From NCBI GenBank assembly GCA_017559045.1, contig JAFYTB010000109.1, positions 1-5,420 on the forward strand: 5,420 nucleotides of DNA. Direction: 5' to 3'. Each line of letters opens with the position of its first letter. Position 1 is the stretch's first letter. The notes under the pieces are model-generated. The model saw nothing but the letters and a program-made list of their open reading frames with translations. It did no database searches and was not told where the DNA came from. This DNA comes from Eggerthellaceae bacterium. GTDB lineage: Bacteria; Actinomycetota; Coriobacteriia; Coriobacteriales; Eggerthellaceae. A program made the translations under genes and the position numbers. Shown here in pieces: positions 1-4,372 of the stretch.

Positions 1-319
1 CGTCCATCTGAGCAGCACCTGTGATCATGTTTTTGATGTAGTCAGCATGACCGGGGCAGTCAACGTGAGCATAGTGACGGGTGTCGGTCTCGTACTCAAC
101 GTGAGCGATGGAGATGGTGATGCCGCGCTCGCGCTCTTCGGGAGCCTTGTCGATTTTCTCGAATGCGGTGAAGTCTGCGCGGGCGGAACCATGGGAGCCA
201 TCATTCTCGGACAGGGTCTTGGTGATAGCAGCGGTAAGGGTGGTCTTACCATGGTCAACGTGACCGATGGTACCGATGTTAACATGCGGCTTCGAGCGCT
301 CGAACTTCTCCTTAGCCAT
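1..319 (-). CDS. tuf: Elongation factor Tu, N-terminal part (runs off left edge)
   Basis: EF-Tu is the GTPase that carries aminoacyl-tRNA to the ribosome in the cytoplasm. The 106 complete codons read MAKEKFERSKPHVNIGTIGH at the start, then the G1 P-loop GHVDHGKT (residues 19-26), the switch I motif RGITI and the G3 motif DCPGH, and stop at GAAQMD at the window edge. The remaining roughly 290 residues lie outside. The ATG at 317-319 is the normal EF-Tu start and is preceded by a full-length Shine-Dalgarno TAAGGAGG (327-334 on the complement) at a 7-nt spacing, as expected for one of the most heavily translated genes. The stretch before the effector region carries a short insertion with ENDGSHGSARAD. 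It is the fourth gene of a unit that begins with three tRNA genes, and a terminator-like hairpin separates it from tRNA-Met. Identification is certain; whether this is the only tuf copy cannot be told. Confidence 0.98.
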   Translation of the reverse strand, partial: MAKEKFERSKPHVNIGTIGHVDHGKTTLTAAITKTLSENDGSHGSARADFTAFEKIDKAPEERERGITISIAHVEYETDTRHYAHVDCPGHADYIKNMITGAAQMD

Positions 320-334
320 GTTTCATCCTCCTTA

Positions 335-349
335 TAGGTGATTCGCCTA
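335..349. repeat. Near-perfect 15-bp dyad just upstream of the tuf Shine-Dalgarno
   Basis: On the tuf strand this reads TAGGCGAATCACCTA, a dyad with one mismatched pair and arms TAGG/CCTA. It ends right next to the Shine-Dalgarno (327-334). It could form a weak hairpin in the tuf leader or be a protein-binding site; no function is assigned. Confidence 0.4.
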
Positions 350-351
350 CA

Positions 352-392
352 TGCGAAAAACAAACAAAATAAACGCGCCCCAGAGGACGCGT
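352..392 (-). terminator. Terminator-like hairpin between tRNA-Met and tuf (possible attenuator)
   Basis: On the minus strand, ACGCGTCC (392-385) pairs with GGGGCGCGT-side bases (380-373) to give an 8-bp stem with one G-U pair and the 4-nt loop TCTG. It is followed by the U-rich tract TTATTTTGTTTGTTTTTC. This is the form of an intrinsic terminator. It lies 9 nt after the CCA end of tRNA-Met and about 50 nt before the tuf ATG. No room for a convincing separate tuf promoter remains between hairpin and gene, so I infer partial termination or an RNA-processing point rather than a complete stop. Confidence 0.6.
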
Positions 393-401
393 GATTAGGT
401 A

Positions 402-478
402 TGGTAGCGGTGACTGGATTCGAACCAGTGACGCCACGGGTATGAACCGTGTGCTCTAACCAGCTGAGCTACACCGCC
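402..478 (-). tRNA. tRNA-Met (CAT), elongator type
   Basis: The cloverleaf is complete on the minus strand. The acceptor stem GGCGGTG pairs with CACCGCT, including one G-U at the first pair. The D arm is AGCTCAGCTGGTTAGAGC, the anticodon stem is CACGG/CCGTG with loop TTCATAC, and the T arm is ACTGG/CCAGT with loop TTCGAAT. The anticodon CAT corresponds to plus positions 442-444. The discriminator is A and CCA is encoded (402-404). The first acceptor pair is formed and the anticodon stem lacks the three consecutive G-C pairs of an initiator, so this is elongator Met; a tRNA-Ile with lysidine-modified CAT is a less likely alternative. It is last of three tRNAs, 5 nt after tRNA-Thr. Confidence 0.95.
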
Positions 479-483
479 AAAAA

Positions 484-559
484 TGGAGCCTGCGACCGGA
501 CTTGAACCGGTGACCTCTTCGTTACCAACGAAGTGCTCTACCGACTGAGCTACACAGGC
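484..559 (-). tRNA. tRNA-Thr (GGT)
   Basis: The minus strand begins GCCTGTG and pairs with CGCAGGC at the 3' side to form the acceptor stem. The D arm is AGCTCAGTCGGTAGAGC and the anticodon stem is CTTCG/CGAAG with loop TTGGTAA. The anticodon GGT (plus 524-526) reads ACC and ACU threonine codons. The T arm is ACCGG/CCGGT with loop TTCAAGT. The discriminator is T and CCA is encoded (484-486). It lies 6 nt after tRNA-Tyr and 5 nt before tRNA-Met, so the three are surely cut from one transcript. Confidence 0.96.
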
Positions 560-565
560 AGAAAA

Positions 566-650
566 TGGTGGGAGCGGTAGGATTCGAACCTACGTAGGCA
601 TAACCAACGGGTTTACAGCCCGTCCCCTTTAGCCACTCGGGCACACTCCC
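566..650 (-). tRNA. tRNA-Tyr (GTA), long variable arm
   Basis: This 85-nt class II tRNA has acceptor stem GGGAGTG/CGCTCCC, anticodon stem ACGGG/CCCGT with loop CTGTAAA and anticodon GTA (plus 614-616). The extended variable arm is typical of bacterial tRNA-Tyr. The T arm is GTAGG/CCTAC with loop TTCGAAT, and CCA is encoded (566-568). It is the first gene of the transcript from the promoter at 731-759. The Tyr-Thr-(other tRNA)-tuf order resembles other bacterial tRNA-tuf operons such as the E. coli tufB operon, which is general knowledge and not proof of homology. Confidence 0.96.
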
Positions 651-691
651 AAATTTCGGCACTTAATTCATGTGTATTTTTCAAGTTGCCA

Positions 692-723
692 CTCGCTTTT
701 TCGGAAAGCCCCGAATCAGCGAG
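692..723 (-). other. Hairpin at the predicted 5' end of the tRNA-tuf transcript
   Basis: On the minus strand CTCGCT (723-718) pairs with AGCGAG (697-692), and inside it TTCGG (715-711) pairs with CCGAA (704-700) around the loop GGCTTT, with a 2x2 internal mismatch. The predicted transcription start is about 724, seven bases past the -10 box, so the transcript would start almost directly with this stem. No U tract follows, so it is not a terminator. It may protect the 5' end or guide pre-tRNA processing; that is inference. Confidence 0.5.
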
Positions 724-730
724 CGAAAGA

Positions 731-759
731 ATAATACGCTTTCCCCAGTATGGTGTCAA
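731..759 (-). promoter_or_regulatory. Consensus promoter of the tRNA-Tyr-Thr-Met-tuf operon
   Basis: On the minus strand a perfect -35 TTGACA (759-754), a 17-bp spacer and a -10 TATTAT (736-731) form a near-ideal housekeeping sigma promoter. It sits about 75 bp before tRNA-Tyr, with transcription expected to start near 724. A promoter this strong fits a stable-RNA and translation-factor operon. Directly after the -10 the sequence is TCTTTCGCTC with no long GC-rich discriminator. Confidence 0.9.
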
Positions 760-791
760 TCGTCTACACGCCCCCGGGCGTATCTACTCTT

Positions 792-837
792 TTTCACCTA
801 AAAATTCGCTGTCAATTCCGCATTTTCGCAGGTGAAA
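792..837. repeat. Inverted repeat TTTCACCT ... AGGTGAAA
   Basis: Perfect 8-bp arms at 792-799 and 830-837 are 30 bp apart, and inside them AAAAT (801-805) and ATTTT (822-826) can also pair. This gives an imperfect long stem about 35 bp upstream of the tRNA-tuf -35 box. No T tract in a useful place makes it a terminator. Confidence 0.45.
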
Positions 838-890
838 GGCATGTATGCTTAAGGCTTCCTTTTCGCACTTCCCCAACTCTAACCGAGTTC

Positions 891-971
891 TCTCAAAATT
901 GAGAAAAACTTTTTTCAAAATTTGCCAAATTTCTCAGCTAATTTTTCTGGAAGAAATTTTCAAATTTCTTC
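891..971. repeat. Cluster of three AT-rich palindromes
   Basis: Three dyads lie in a row. They are TCTCAA-AA-TTGAGA at 891-904, AAATTTG-C-CAAATTT at 918-932, and a longer one with perfect 10-bp arms GAAGAAATTT (950-959) and AAATTTCTTC (962-971) around TC. Their centres are about 28 and 35 bp apart. The arms share AAATTT and TCTC-like words. They have almost no loop, so DNA-level recognition by a dimeric protein or a nucleoid protein is more likely than an RNA hairpin. Confidence 0.5.
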
Positions 972-1131
972 TCTTTGCTCACTTACACACCCCTGGTTTT
1001 CTCCTTTAGCAGAACGAAAGCTGATCACCCGATCAAGCCTCCCGAATTCCTCACGCTTATTCATCACTGTATAGCGCTATTTTGCTTTTTATCGAGCGCG
1101 CAAAAACCGTTCCGGTGATTTACTCGTCTTT

Positions 1132-1159
1132 CTGACAATTCTTTTTACTTATATATATC
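1132..1159 (+). promoter_or_regulatory. Candidate upstream promoter for padR
   Basis: CTGACA (1132-1137) matches the -35 consensus at five of six positions, and TATATC (1154-1159) lies 16 bp further on. A transcript from here would have a leader of over 110 nt that contains the palindromic operator region. The long alternating TA stretch makes -10 matches cheap, so this is a weak call next to the promoter at 1217-1245. Confidence 0.3.
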
Positions 1160-1216
1160 TATATATACGCATCCGCCAACACCCTCGGCTGCTCAAATGA
1201 GTTTTACATACCCCTC

Positions 1217-1259
1217 TTGTTGCATATATCGTAGTGCGATATATTGCAATGCGATATAT
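1217..1259 (+). promoter_or_regulatory. padR promoter overlapped by palindromic operator-like repeats
   Basis: A promoter TTGTTG (1217-1222), 17-bp spacer, TATATT (1240-1245) lies 40 bp before the padR start. A perfect 8-bp inverted repeat ATATATCG (1224-1231) / CGATATAT (1237-1244) around TAGTG covers the spacer and -10. The right half appears again as a direct repeat: TGCGATATAT occurs at 1235-1244 and 1250-1259, 15 bp apart, with the palindrome ATTGCAAT (1243-1250) between. PadR repressors commonly bind a dyad over their own promoter, so autoregulation through these three half-sites is the natural inference. Confidence 0.6.
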
Positions 1260-1284
1260 AAATCTTACGTAAAGCGAGGGCGCT

Positions 1285-1599
1285 TTGGACGATCACATTA
1301 AGAAGGTCTACGTCCCCATGACCGAGACCGCGTTTTACATTCTCTTCTGCCTCAAGGAACCGAATCATGGATACGGAATTGTGCAGACTGTCGAACAACT
1401 CACTGAGGGGGCAATGAAGATATCTCCCGGCACCATGTACGGCAGCCTTTCGAAGATGGAGAAGGATGGCTTGATTCAATTTCTAGAGGAAAAGGACAAG
1501 CGGAAGATCTATCAGATCACTAACTTAGGCATGGAAGTACTTCAAACCGAGCTGAAACGAATCGAGCGCTTATATCGAATCGCCCAGGAGGGGATGTAA
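1285..1599 (+). CDS. PadR-family winged-helix transcriptional regulator
   Basis: The 104-residue product is a compact PadR (PF03551-type) repressor. The helix-turn-helix spans roughly residues 13-64 with the family features ETAFYILFCL, the HGYGI turn (29-33) and the recognition helix SPGTMYGSLSKMEKDGLI (47-64). The wing follows with KDKRKIYQIT (70-79), and a final helix (82-101) should mediate dimerisation. The start is TTG at 1285, preceded by GAGG at 1276-1279 with a short spacing. An ATG at codon 12 exists but would remove the segment that normally precedes PMTETAFYIL in this family. The stop TAA abuts the ATG of the next gene, whose Shine-Dalgarno lies inside this gene's end, so the two are translationally linked. 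PadR regulators usually repress their own operon and react to a small molecule or stress; the ligand cannot be read from sequence. Confidence 0.93.
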   Translation: MDDHIKKVYVPMTETAFYILFCLKEPNHGYGIVQTVEQLTEGAMKISPGTMYGSLSKMEKDGLIQFLEEKDKRKIYQITNLGMEVLQTELKRIERLYRIAQEGM

Positions 1600-2034
1600 A
1601 TGGAAACGAGGCATGAGTTCAAACCGTTCACTCACTTTGATGTAGAAAAGGAAGAGGCTTGGCTTCGCAGCATGCATCAATCCGGCTGGAGTCTTCTCAA
1701 CGTATCTGGTTTTTGCTTCTATCGTTTCGAAAAGTGCGCACCTGAAGATTTTCTCTACCAGCTCGACTACAGCAGAGACGGCCGCAAACACAGAGACGTC
1801 TACCTGCAGATGTTCAAGGACTGTGGATGGGAGCATCTACAGGACTACCTCGGCTACAGCTATTTTCGCAAACCCGCATCTGACGTCGCAGAAGCCGAAG
1901 GGCTTCTGCGTGACGAAGAAACCAAAAGATGGATGATCAATCAGGCGTTTGAAGACAGGGTCTCCCTACTCGGCCCCCTGCTCTTCATCATCGGTGTGGC
2001 CCTTTGCTTCGTTGCAGCAGGCAGCATGTTCTAG
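1600..2034 (+). CDS. DUF2812-like membrane-anchored protein, PadR partner
   Basis: The 144-residue product has the look of the DUF2812 family, which often follows padR genes. Visible family features are the N-terminal FDVEKEEAWLRSMHQSGWSL (13-32), YRFE (41-44), YQLDYSRD (53-60), a YLQMFKDCGWE segment (68-78) and YSYFRK (86-91). One hydrophobic segment (about 122-141) ends the protein and should anchor it with the domain in the cytoplasm. I recall family members as often longer with two or more membrane segments, so this one is short and may be a trimmed version. The ATG follows the padR TAA without a gap, and AGGAGGGG (1587-1594) is its ribosome site. It is therefore co-transcribed and probably controlled by PadR. 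The molecular function of the family is not known; a role in sensing or relieving PadR repression is speculation. Confidence 0.8.
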   Translation: METRHEFKPFTHFDVEKEEAWLRSMHQSGWSLLNVSGFCFYRFEKCAPEDFLYQLDYSRDGRKHRDVYLQMFKDCGWEHLQDYLGYSYFRKPASDVAEAEGLLRDEETKRWMINQAFEDRVSLLGPLLFIIGVALCFVAAGSMF

Positions 2035-2076
2035 CAAACAGACAAGGTCCTTCGCACCCATCATAAACAAACGCCC

Positions 2077-2120
2077 GCAAATGCCCGGCAAAGTTTCGCA
2101 AGAGCTTTCCGGGCATTTGC
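2077..2120. terminator. Long perfect hairpin after the padR-DUF2812 operon
   Basis: GCAAATGCCCGG (2077-2088) and CCGGGCATTTGC (2109-2120) pair perfectly over 12 bp, and AAAG (2090-2093) with CTTT (2105-2108) extends the stem past a bulge, leaving a loop of about 11 nt. It lies 42 bp after the stop at 2034 and is the obvious 3' boundary of the operon. No U tract follows on the plus strand (GCTGCAGGGA comes next), so it is a non-canonical terminator, an mRNA 3' stabiliser or a dispersed palindromic repeat. Confidence 0.5.
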
Positions 2121-2162
2121 GCTGCAGGGAATAATTTCGCCGAGCACTGCTCTTCTTAGATT

Positions 2163-2300
2163 AACGCCATCAGCGTTTGCCCTATCTGGAGCAAGCGCTA
2201 TTACCCATGAGGAATATCCCGCTTTCTAGGTATTGCGCATACATCAGTCCGTCTACGGATTGCCCTCATAGAGTTATGGAATACCTACGACGTTTCCTTA
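2163..2300. other. Multi-stem structured intergenic element
   Basis: Several nested pairings stack up in this gene-free stretch. AGCGTTTGC (2172-2180) pairs with GCAAGCGCT (2191-2199), with one G-U. TGAGGAA (2208-2214) pairs with TTCCTTA (2294-2300), with one G-U. TAGGTATT (2227-2234) pairs perfectly with AATACCTA (2280-2287). Within the latter sit two hairpins, CAGTCCGT/ACGGATTG (2245-2252/2255-2262) and CATA/TATG (2267-2270/2275-2278), making a three-way junction. AACGC/GCGTT (2163-2167/2173-2177) is a competing alternative to the first hairpin. It lies upstream of the promoter I prefer for the next gene, so it is either a separate small RNA, a leader from a further-upstream promoter, or a DNA element. 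No known riboswitch motif was recognised. Confidence 0.45.
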
Positions 2301-2316
2301 AGCCCACAATCCCACG

Positions 2317-2325
2317 TGCTACTAT
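2317..2325 (+). promoter_or_regulatory. Extended -10 promoter of the NlpC/P60 hydrolase gene
   Basis: TGCTACTAT (2317-2325) is an extended -10 element (TG, one base, TACTAT). No good -35 hexamer lies 16-18 bp upstream (CTTAAG is the nearest), which extended -10 promoters tolerate. Transcription would start near 2332 and give a leader of about 42 nt ending in GGGAGG (2362-2367) before the ATG at 2374. Confidence 0.5.
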
Positions 2326-2373
2326 TACCCAAGCTTGCAAAAACACACCACATGCTCAAACGGGAGGTTTCAA

Positions 2374-3480
2374 ATGGGAGAGCATAACGCAGCATTAAGC
2401 AGGCGCGCCTTTTTAGGTTATACGGCCTTTGCCGCTGCCGCCGTGGCGTACACCAGTGAATTCGCATACGCCACCACATCCGCCGAAAAGAGAGCCGAAG
2501 CTGACGCAGTTCGCAATCAGCTCGTTGGACTTCAGGCTGATCTCGAAGCTGCATCTGATAAATATCACAAAGCACTCGACGAGCGTCAGGCTGCGCAGGA
2601 GGCCATGGAGGCCGAGCAGCTCAAGATCGACGCTGCTAGCGAGCGCATCGCCGTCGTTCAGGGACACCTTGGTACTCGCGCACGCAGCATGTACCGCAAC
2701 GGTTCTACTAGCTTTATTGACTTCTTGCTTGGTTCGTCTTCTTTTGAAGAGTTCACCCAGAACTGGGATCTTCTTAACGCCATGAACGACAACGATGCGA
2801 ACATGGTTGACGAGACGAAGGCCCTTCGCGAAGAGCTCGAAGCCGCCAAGGCGGAATTCCAGCGCCAGGAGCAGGTTGCCGCCGAAAAGGCTGCCGAGGC
2901 TAAGGCGATCCAGGACGAAGTTCAGGCCAAGGTCAATGAGGCTAGCCAGCTCCTCGAAAAGCTCGATGAAGAGGCACGAATCCTCCTCGAGGAAGAGCAG
3001 GCAGCCGCTGCAGCAGCAGCTGCCGCCGCAGCCGCCGCGGAGGAAGAGAGACGACGCCAGGAGCAGGCCGCTGCCGGTGGCGGCGGATCTGCAGGCGGTG
3101 GCGGGTCCAGCTACGGCGGCCCTGAGGTTCCGTCCCATGGCTCCGTTGTCGACTACGCCCTCTCCCGCATCGGCTGTCCCTACGAGTGGGGTGCCGAAGG
3201 CCCCGGCTCTTTCGACTGCTCGGGTCTCGTGCGTTGGTCCTATCTCCAGATCGGCATCTCCCTTCCCCACTACAGTGGTGCGCTGTACAGCTGCGCAACC
3301 CAGCGAGTGCCGGTTTCCGAGGCTCGTCCGGGCGACATCCTGTGGCGCTCCGGTCATGTCGGCATCGCCGTGGGCCACGGTGGCGTACCTTACGTACACG
3401 CCCCCACGTTTGGCGCCTACGTACGTGACACCGACTCGCTTTCTTGGTCTGGATTCACCCACGCACTGCGCTTCTCGTAA
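2374..3480 (+). CDS. Tat-exported coiled-coil NlpC/P60 peptidoglycan hydrolase
   Basis: The 368-residue product should cut peptide stems of peptidoglycan outside the membrane (NlpC/P60 cysteine endopeptidase). Its N-terminus has a twin-arginine signal: SRRAFLG (9-15), a hydrophobic stretch to about 27 and a likely cleavage after AYA (33). Residues 35-205 form a long coiled coil of the PcsB/CwlO kind with the conserved RARSMYRNG (102-110) and SFIDFLLGSSSFEEF (113-127). A 13-alanine run (210-222), a charged EEERRRQEQ patch and a Gly4Ser-like linker (235-246) lead to the catalytic domain at 253-368. Catalytic residues are Cys282 in FDCSGL, His328 in GHVGIAVG and His342 in YVHAP. I start at ATG 2374, which has GGGAGG six bases upstream and puts the RR motif near the N-terminus; an in-frame ATG at 2335 lacks a ribosome site. 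In related systems FtsEX-type complexes act on such coiled coils; no ftsEX is in the window. Confidence 0.93.
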   Translation: MGEHNAALSRRAFLGYTAFAAAAVAYTSEFAYATTSAEKRAEADAVRNQLVGLQADLEAASDKYHKALDERQAAQEAMEAEQLKIDAASERIAVVQGHLGTRARSMYRNGSTSFIDFLLGSSSFEEFTQNWDLLNAMNDNDANMVDETKALREELEAAKAEFQRQEQVAAEKAAEAKAIQDEVQAKVNEASQLLEKLDEEARILLEEEQAAAAAAAAAAAAAEEERRRQEQAAAGGGGSAGGGGSSYGGPEVPSHGSVVDYALSRIGCPYEWGAEGPGSFDCSGLVRWSYLQIGISLPHYSGALYSCATQRVPVSEARPGDILWRSGHVGIAVGHGGVPYVHAPTFGAYVRDTDSLSWSGFTHALRFS

Positions 3481-3514
3481 AGCATTTGCAGGAGCATGCA
3501 ATAACACTTATATA

Positions 3515-3540
3515 AAGAGGGCTTCGGCCCTCTTTTTGTT
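3515..3540 (+). terminator. Intrinsic terminator with UUCG tetraloop
   Basis: AAGAGGGC (3515-3522) and GCCCTCTT (3527-3534) pair perfectly around a TTCG loop closed by C-G, followed by TTTGTT; counted from 3533 the T tract is TTTTTGTTT. It sits 34 bp after the hydrolase stop and ends that single-gene transcript. Confidence 0.93.
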
Positions 3541-3624
3541 TCACCCGACAAAGCTACCGCGCAAGACGATCGACCGCTTTTCGTTGTATTCTTTTCCAAA
3601 CCGAAACCGTCGTTAGGAGCATGC

Positions 3625-4137
3625 ATGAAGGTAAGCATCCCCCTTGAAAATGGATACCTCCCCGATCGTCACGGCAAATACGCGCCGGCCGATCTCATGG
3701 TTGATCAACACCCCTGCGTGTCTTTCCCCATTGAAATTAGCGAAGTGCCCCCGGAGGCACAGTCCCTCGCGATCGCCTTCGTCGATTACGATGCCATTCC
3801 TGTTGGCGGATTCTGCTGGATTCACTGGCTCGCCTGCAATATCGCACCCGAAACCACGCTTATTCCCGACAACGCAAGCGCACTGGAAAGCATCCCCATG
3901 GTTCAAGGAACCAACAGTGACTGGTCGCCGCTCGCTGGCGCCCACACGAACCCCGCCATCATTCAGCGTTATGCTGGCCCGTTCCCGCCCGATCAGGATC
4001 ATGAGTACACGCTCGAAGTCTATGCGCTTAATACGAAGCTCGATCTCGAGGAAGGCTATTACCTCAACGAGTTCCGCAAAGCCATTCGCGGCCATGTCAT
4101 TGAAAAGGTCGAGCTCGATTTCATGAGCCGCTCATAA
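3625..4137 (+). CDS. YbhB/YbcL family (phosphatidylethanolamine-binding-like) protein
   Basis: The 170-residue product matches the bacterial PEBP/RKIP-like family. Recognisable pieces are the acidic ligand-pocket strand AFVDYDAIPVGGFCWIHW (51-68), with Asp54 and His67 in the family positions, the loop RYAGPFPPDQDHEYTLEVYAL (115-135) that carries the GPxPP and H-x-Y signature, and the C-terminal helix EFRKAIRGHVIEKVEL (149-164). The length is normal for the family. No signal peptide or membrane segment is seen, so it is cytoplasmic. The ATG at 3625 has TAGGAG (3614-3619) five bases upstream; an overlapping ATG at 3621 is out of frame. Family members bind small anionic ligands or phospholipid head groups, and the bacterial function is poorly defined. 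It is flanked by terminators on both sides and so is a single-gene unit. Confidence 0.9.
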   Translation: MKVSIPLENGYLPDRHGKYAPADLMVDQHPCVSFPIEISEVPPEAQSLAIAFVDYDAIPVGGFCWIHWLACNIAPETTLIPDNASALESIPMVQGTNSDWSPLAGAHTNPAIIQRYAGPFPPDQDHEYTLEVYALNTKLDLEEGYYLNEFRKAIRGHVIEKVELDFMSRS

Positions 4138-4193
4138 AGAATGGACGAACACCAAGTAGCGACACCGCAAGCGTAAACGCAAGTTATCAACCC

Positions 4194-4228
4194 GACGCCC
4201 CCTCCCCATGAGGGGGCGTCGTTCTTCC
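4194..4228 (+). terminator. Strong GC-rich terminator after the PEBP gene
   Basis: GACGCCCCCTC (4194-4204) and GAGGGGGCGTC (4210-4220) form a perfect 11-bp stem with loop CCCAT, followed by a short T-rich tail GTTCTTCC. It lies 56 bp after the stop at 4137. The tail is weaker than that of the other terminators but the stem is very stable. Confidence 0.8.
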
Positions 4229-4277
4229 CATTGCTCAGACCGATTAAGTCCAGGCGTCGAGGCAGAGGTCATTGGGG

Positions 4278-4334
4278 TACAATTACCTAATGCGCTGATC
4301 CGGGGAATCTCAACGATCAGTCTGCTAAACAGCA
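4278..4334 (+). promoter_or_regulatory. Possible promoter and hairpin leader of the acyltransferase gene
   Basis: TACAAT (4278-4283) is a good -10 box but no clear -35 is placed before it. The leader that would follow contains two small hairpins, CTGATC/GATCAG (4295-4300/4315-4320) and TGCT-AAAC-AGCA (4323-4334). The preceding gene ends with a terminator, so some promoter must lie between 4221 and 4360; this is the best candidate. Confidence 0.35.
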
Positions 4335-4372
4335 TTAGAGAGTATTCAAGGCGAGCGGCGAAGGAGCTGAAA

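Larger units (their letters stand above)
780..1210. other. AT-rich gene-free intergenic region between divergent promoters
   Basis: No convincing coding region or RNA gene is seen on either strand. The stretch separates the leftward tRNA-tuf promoter from the rightward padR promoters. It is much richer in A and T than the flanking genes, especially 885-975, and contains several short inverted repeats, listed separately, as well as an alternating TA run at 1149-1166. The length (over 400 bp) and the dyad density suggest a regulatory or structural role, or an old decayed insert; the sequence does not decide between these. Confidence 0.6.

Noticed and set aside
47..337. Plus-strand open frame opposite tuf
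   Set aside because: The minus strand encodes EF-Tu with all G motifs, so this frame is only its complement.
810..815. Second minus-strand -35 (TTGACA) upstream of the tRNA operon
   Set aside because: No acceptable -10 lies 15-19 bp downstream, so it is a chance match.
2121..2373. A ydaO-type c-di-AMP riboswitch upstream of the NlpC/P60 gene
   Set aside because: This is the expected riboswitch for such genes in actinobacteria, but its conserved blocks (purine-rich GGGGAACC-like and CCGA...CAGCUAACC-like segments) are not present in the sequence.
2335..2373. Hydrolase start 13 codons upstream at 2335
   Set aside because: There is no ribosome site, and it would lie only a few bases after the predicted transcription start; the ATG at 2374 has GGGAGG and gives a standard Tat signal.
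2413..3507. Long open frame on the minus strand opposite the hydrolase
   Set aside because: It is a shadow of the GC-rich coding frame; the composition is biased and low-complexity, and no ribosome site or family similarity is seen, while the plus strand has clear catalytic motifs.
3644..4126. Second-frame open frame within the PEBP gene
   Set aside because: It has no ribosome site or recognisable motifs; the frame starting at 3625 carries the full PEBP signature.
4208..4372. Longer N-terminus of the acyltransferase starting at 4208
   Set aside because: The ATG lies in the loop of the preceding terminator, the extra 55 residues have no family similarity, and a good Shine-Dalgarno stands before ATG 4373.
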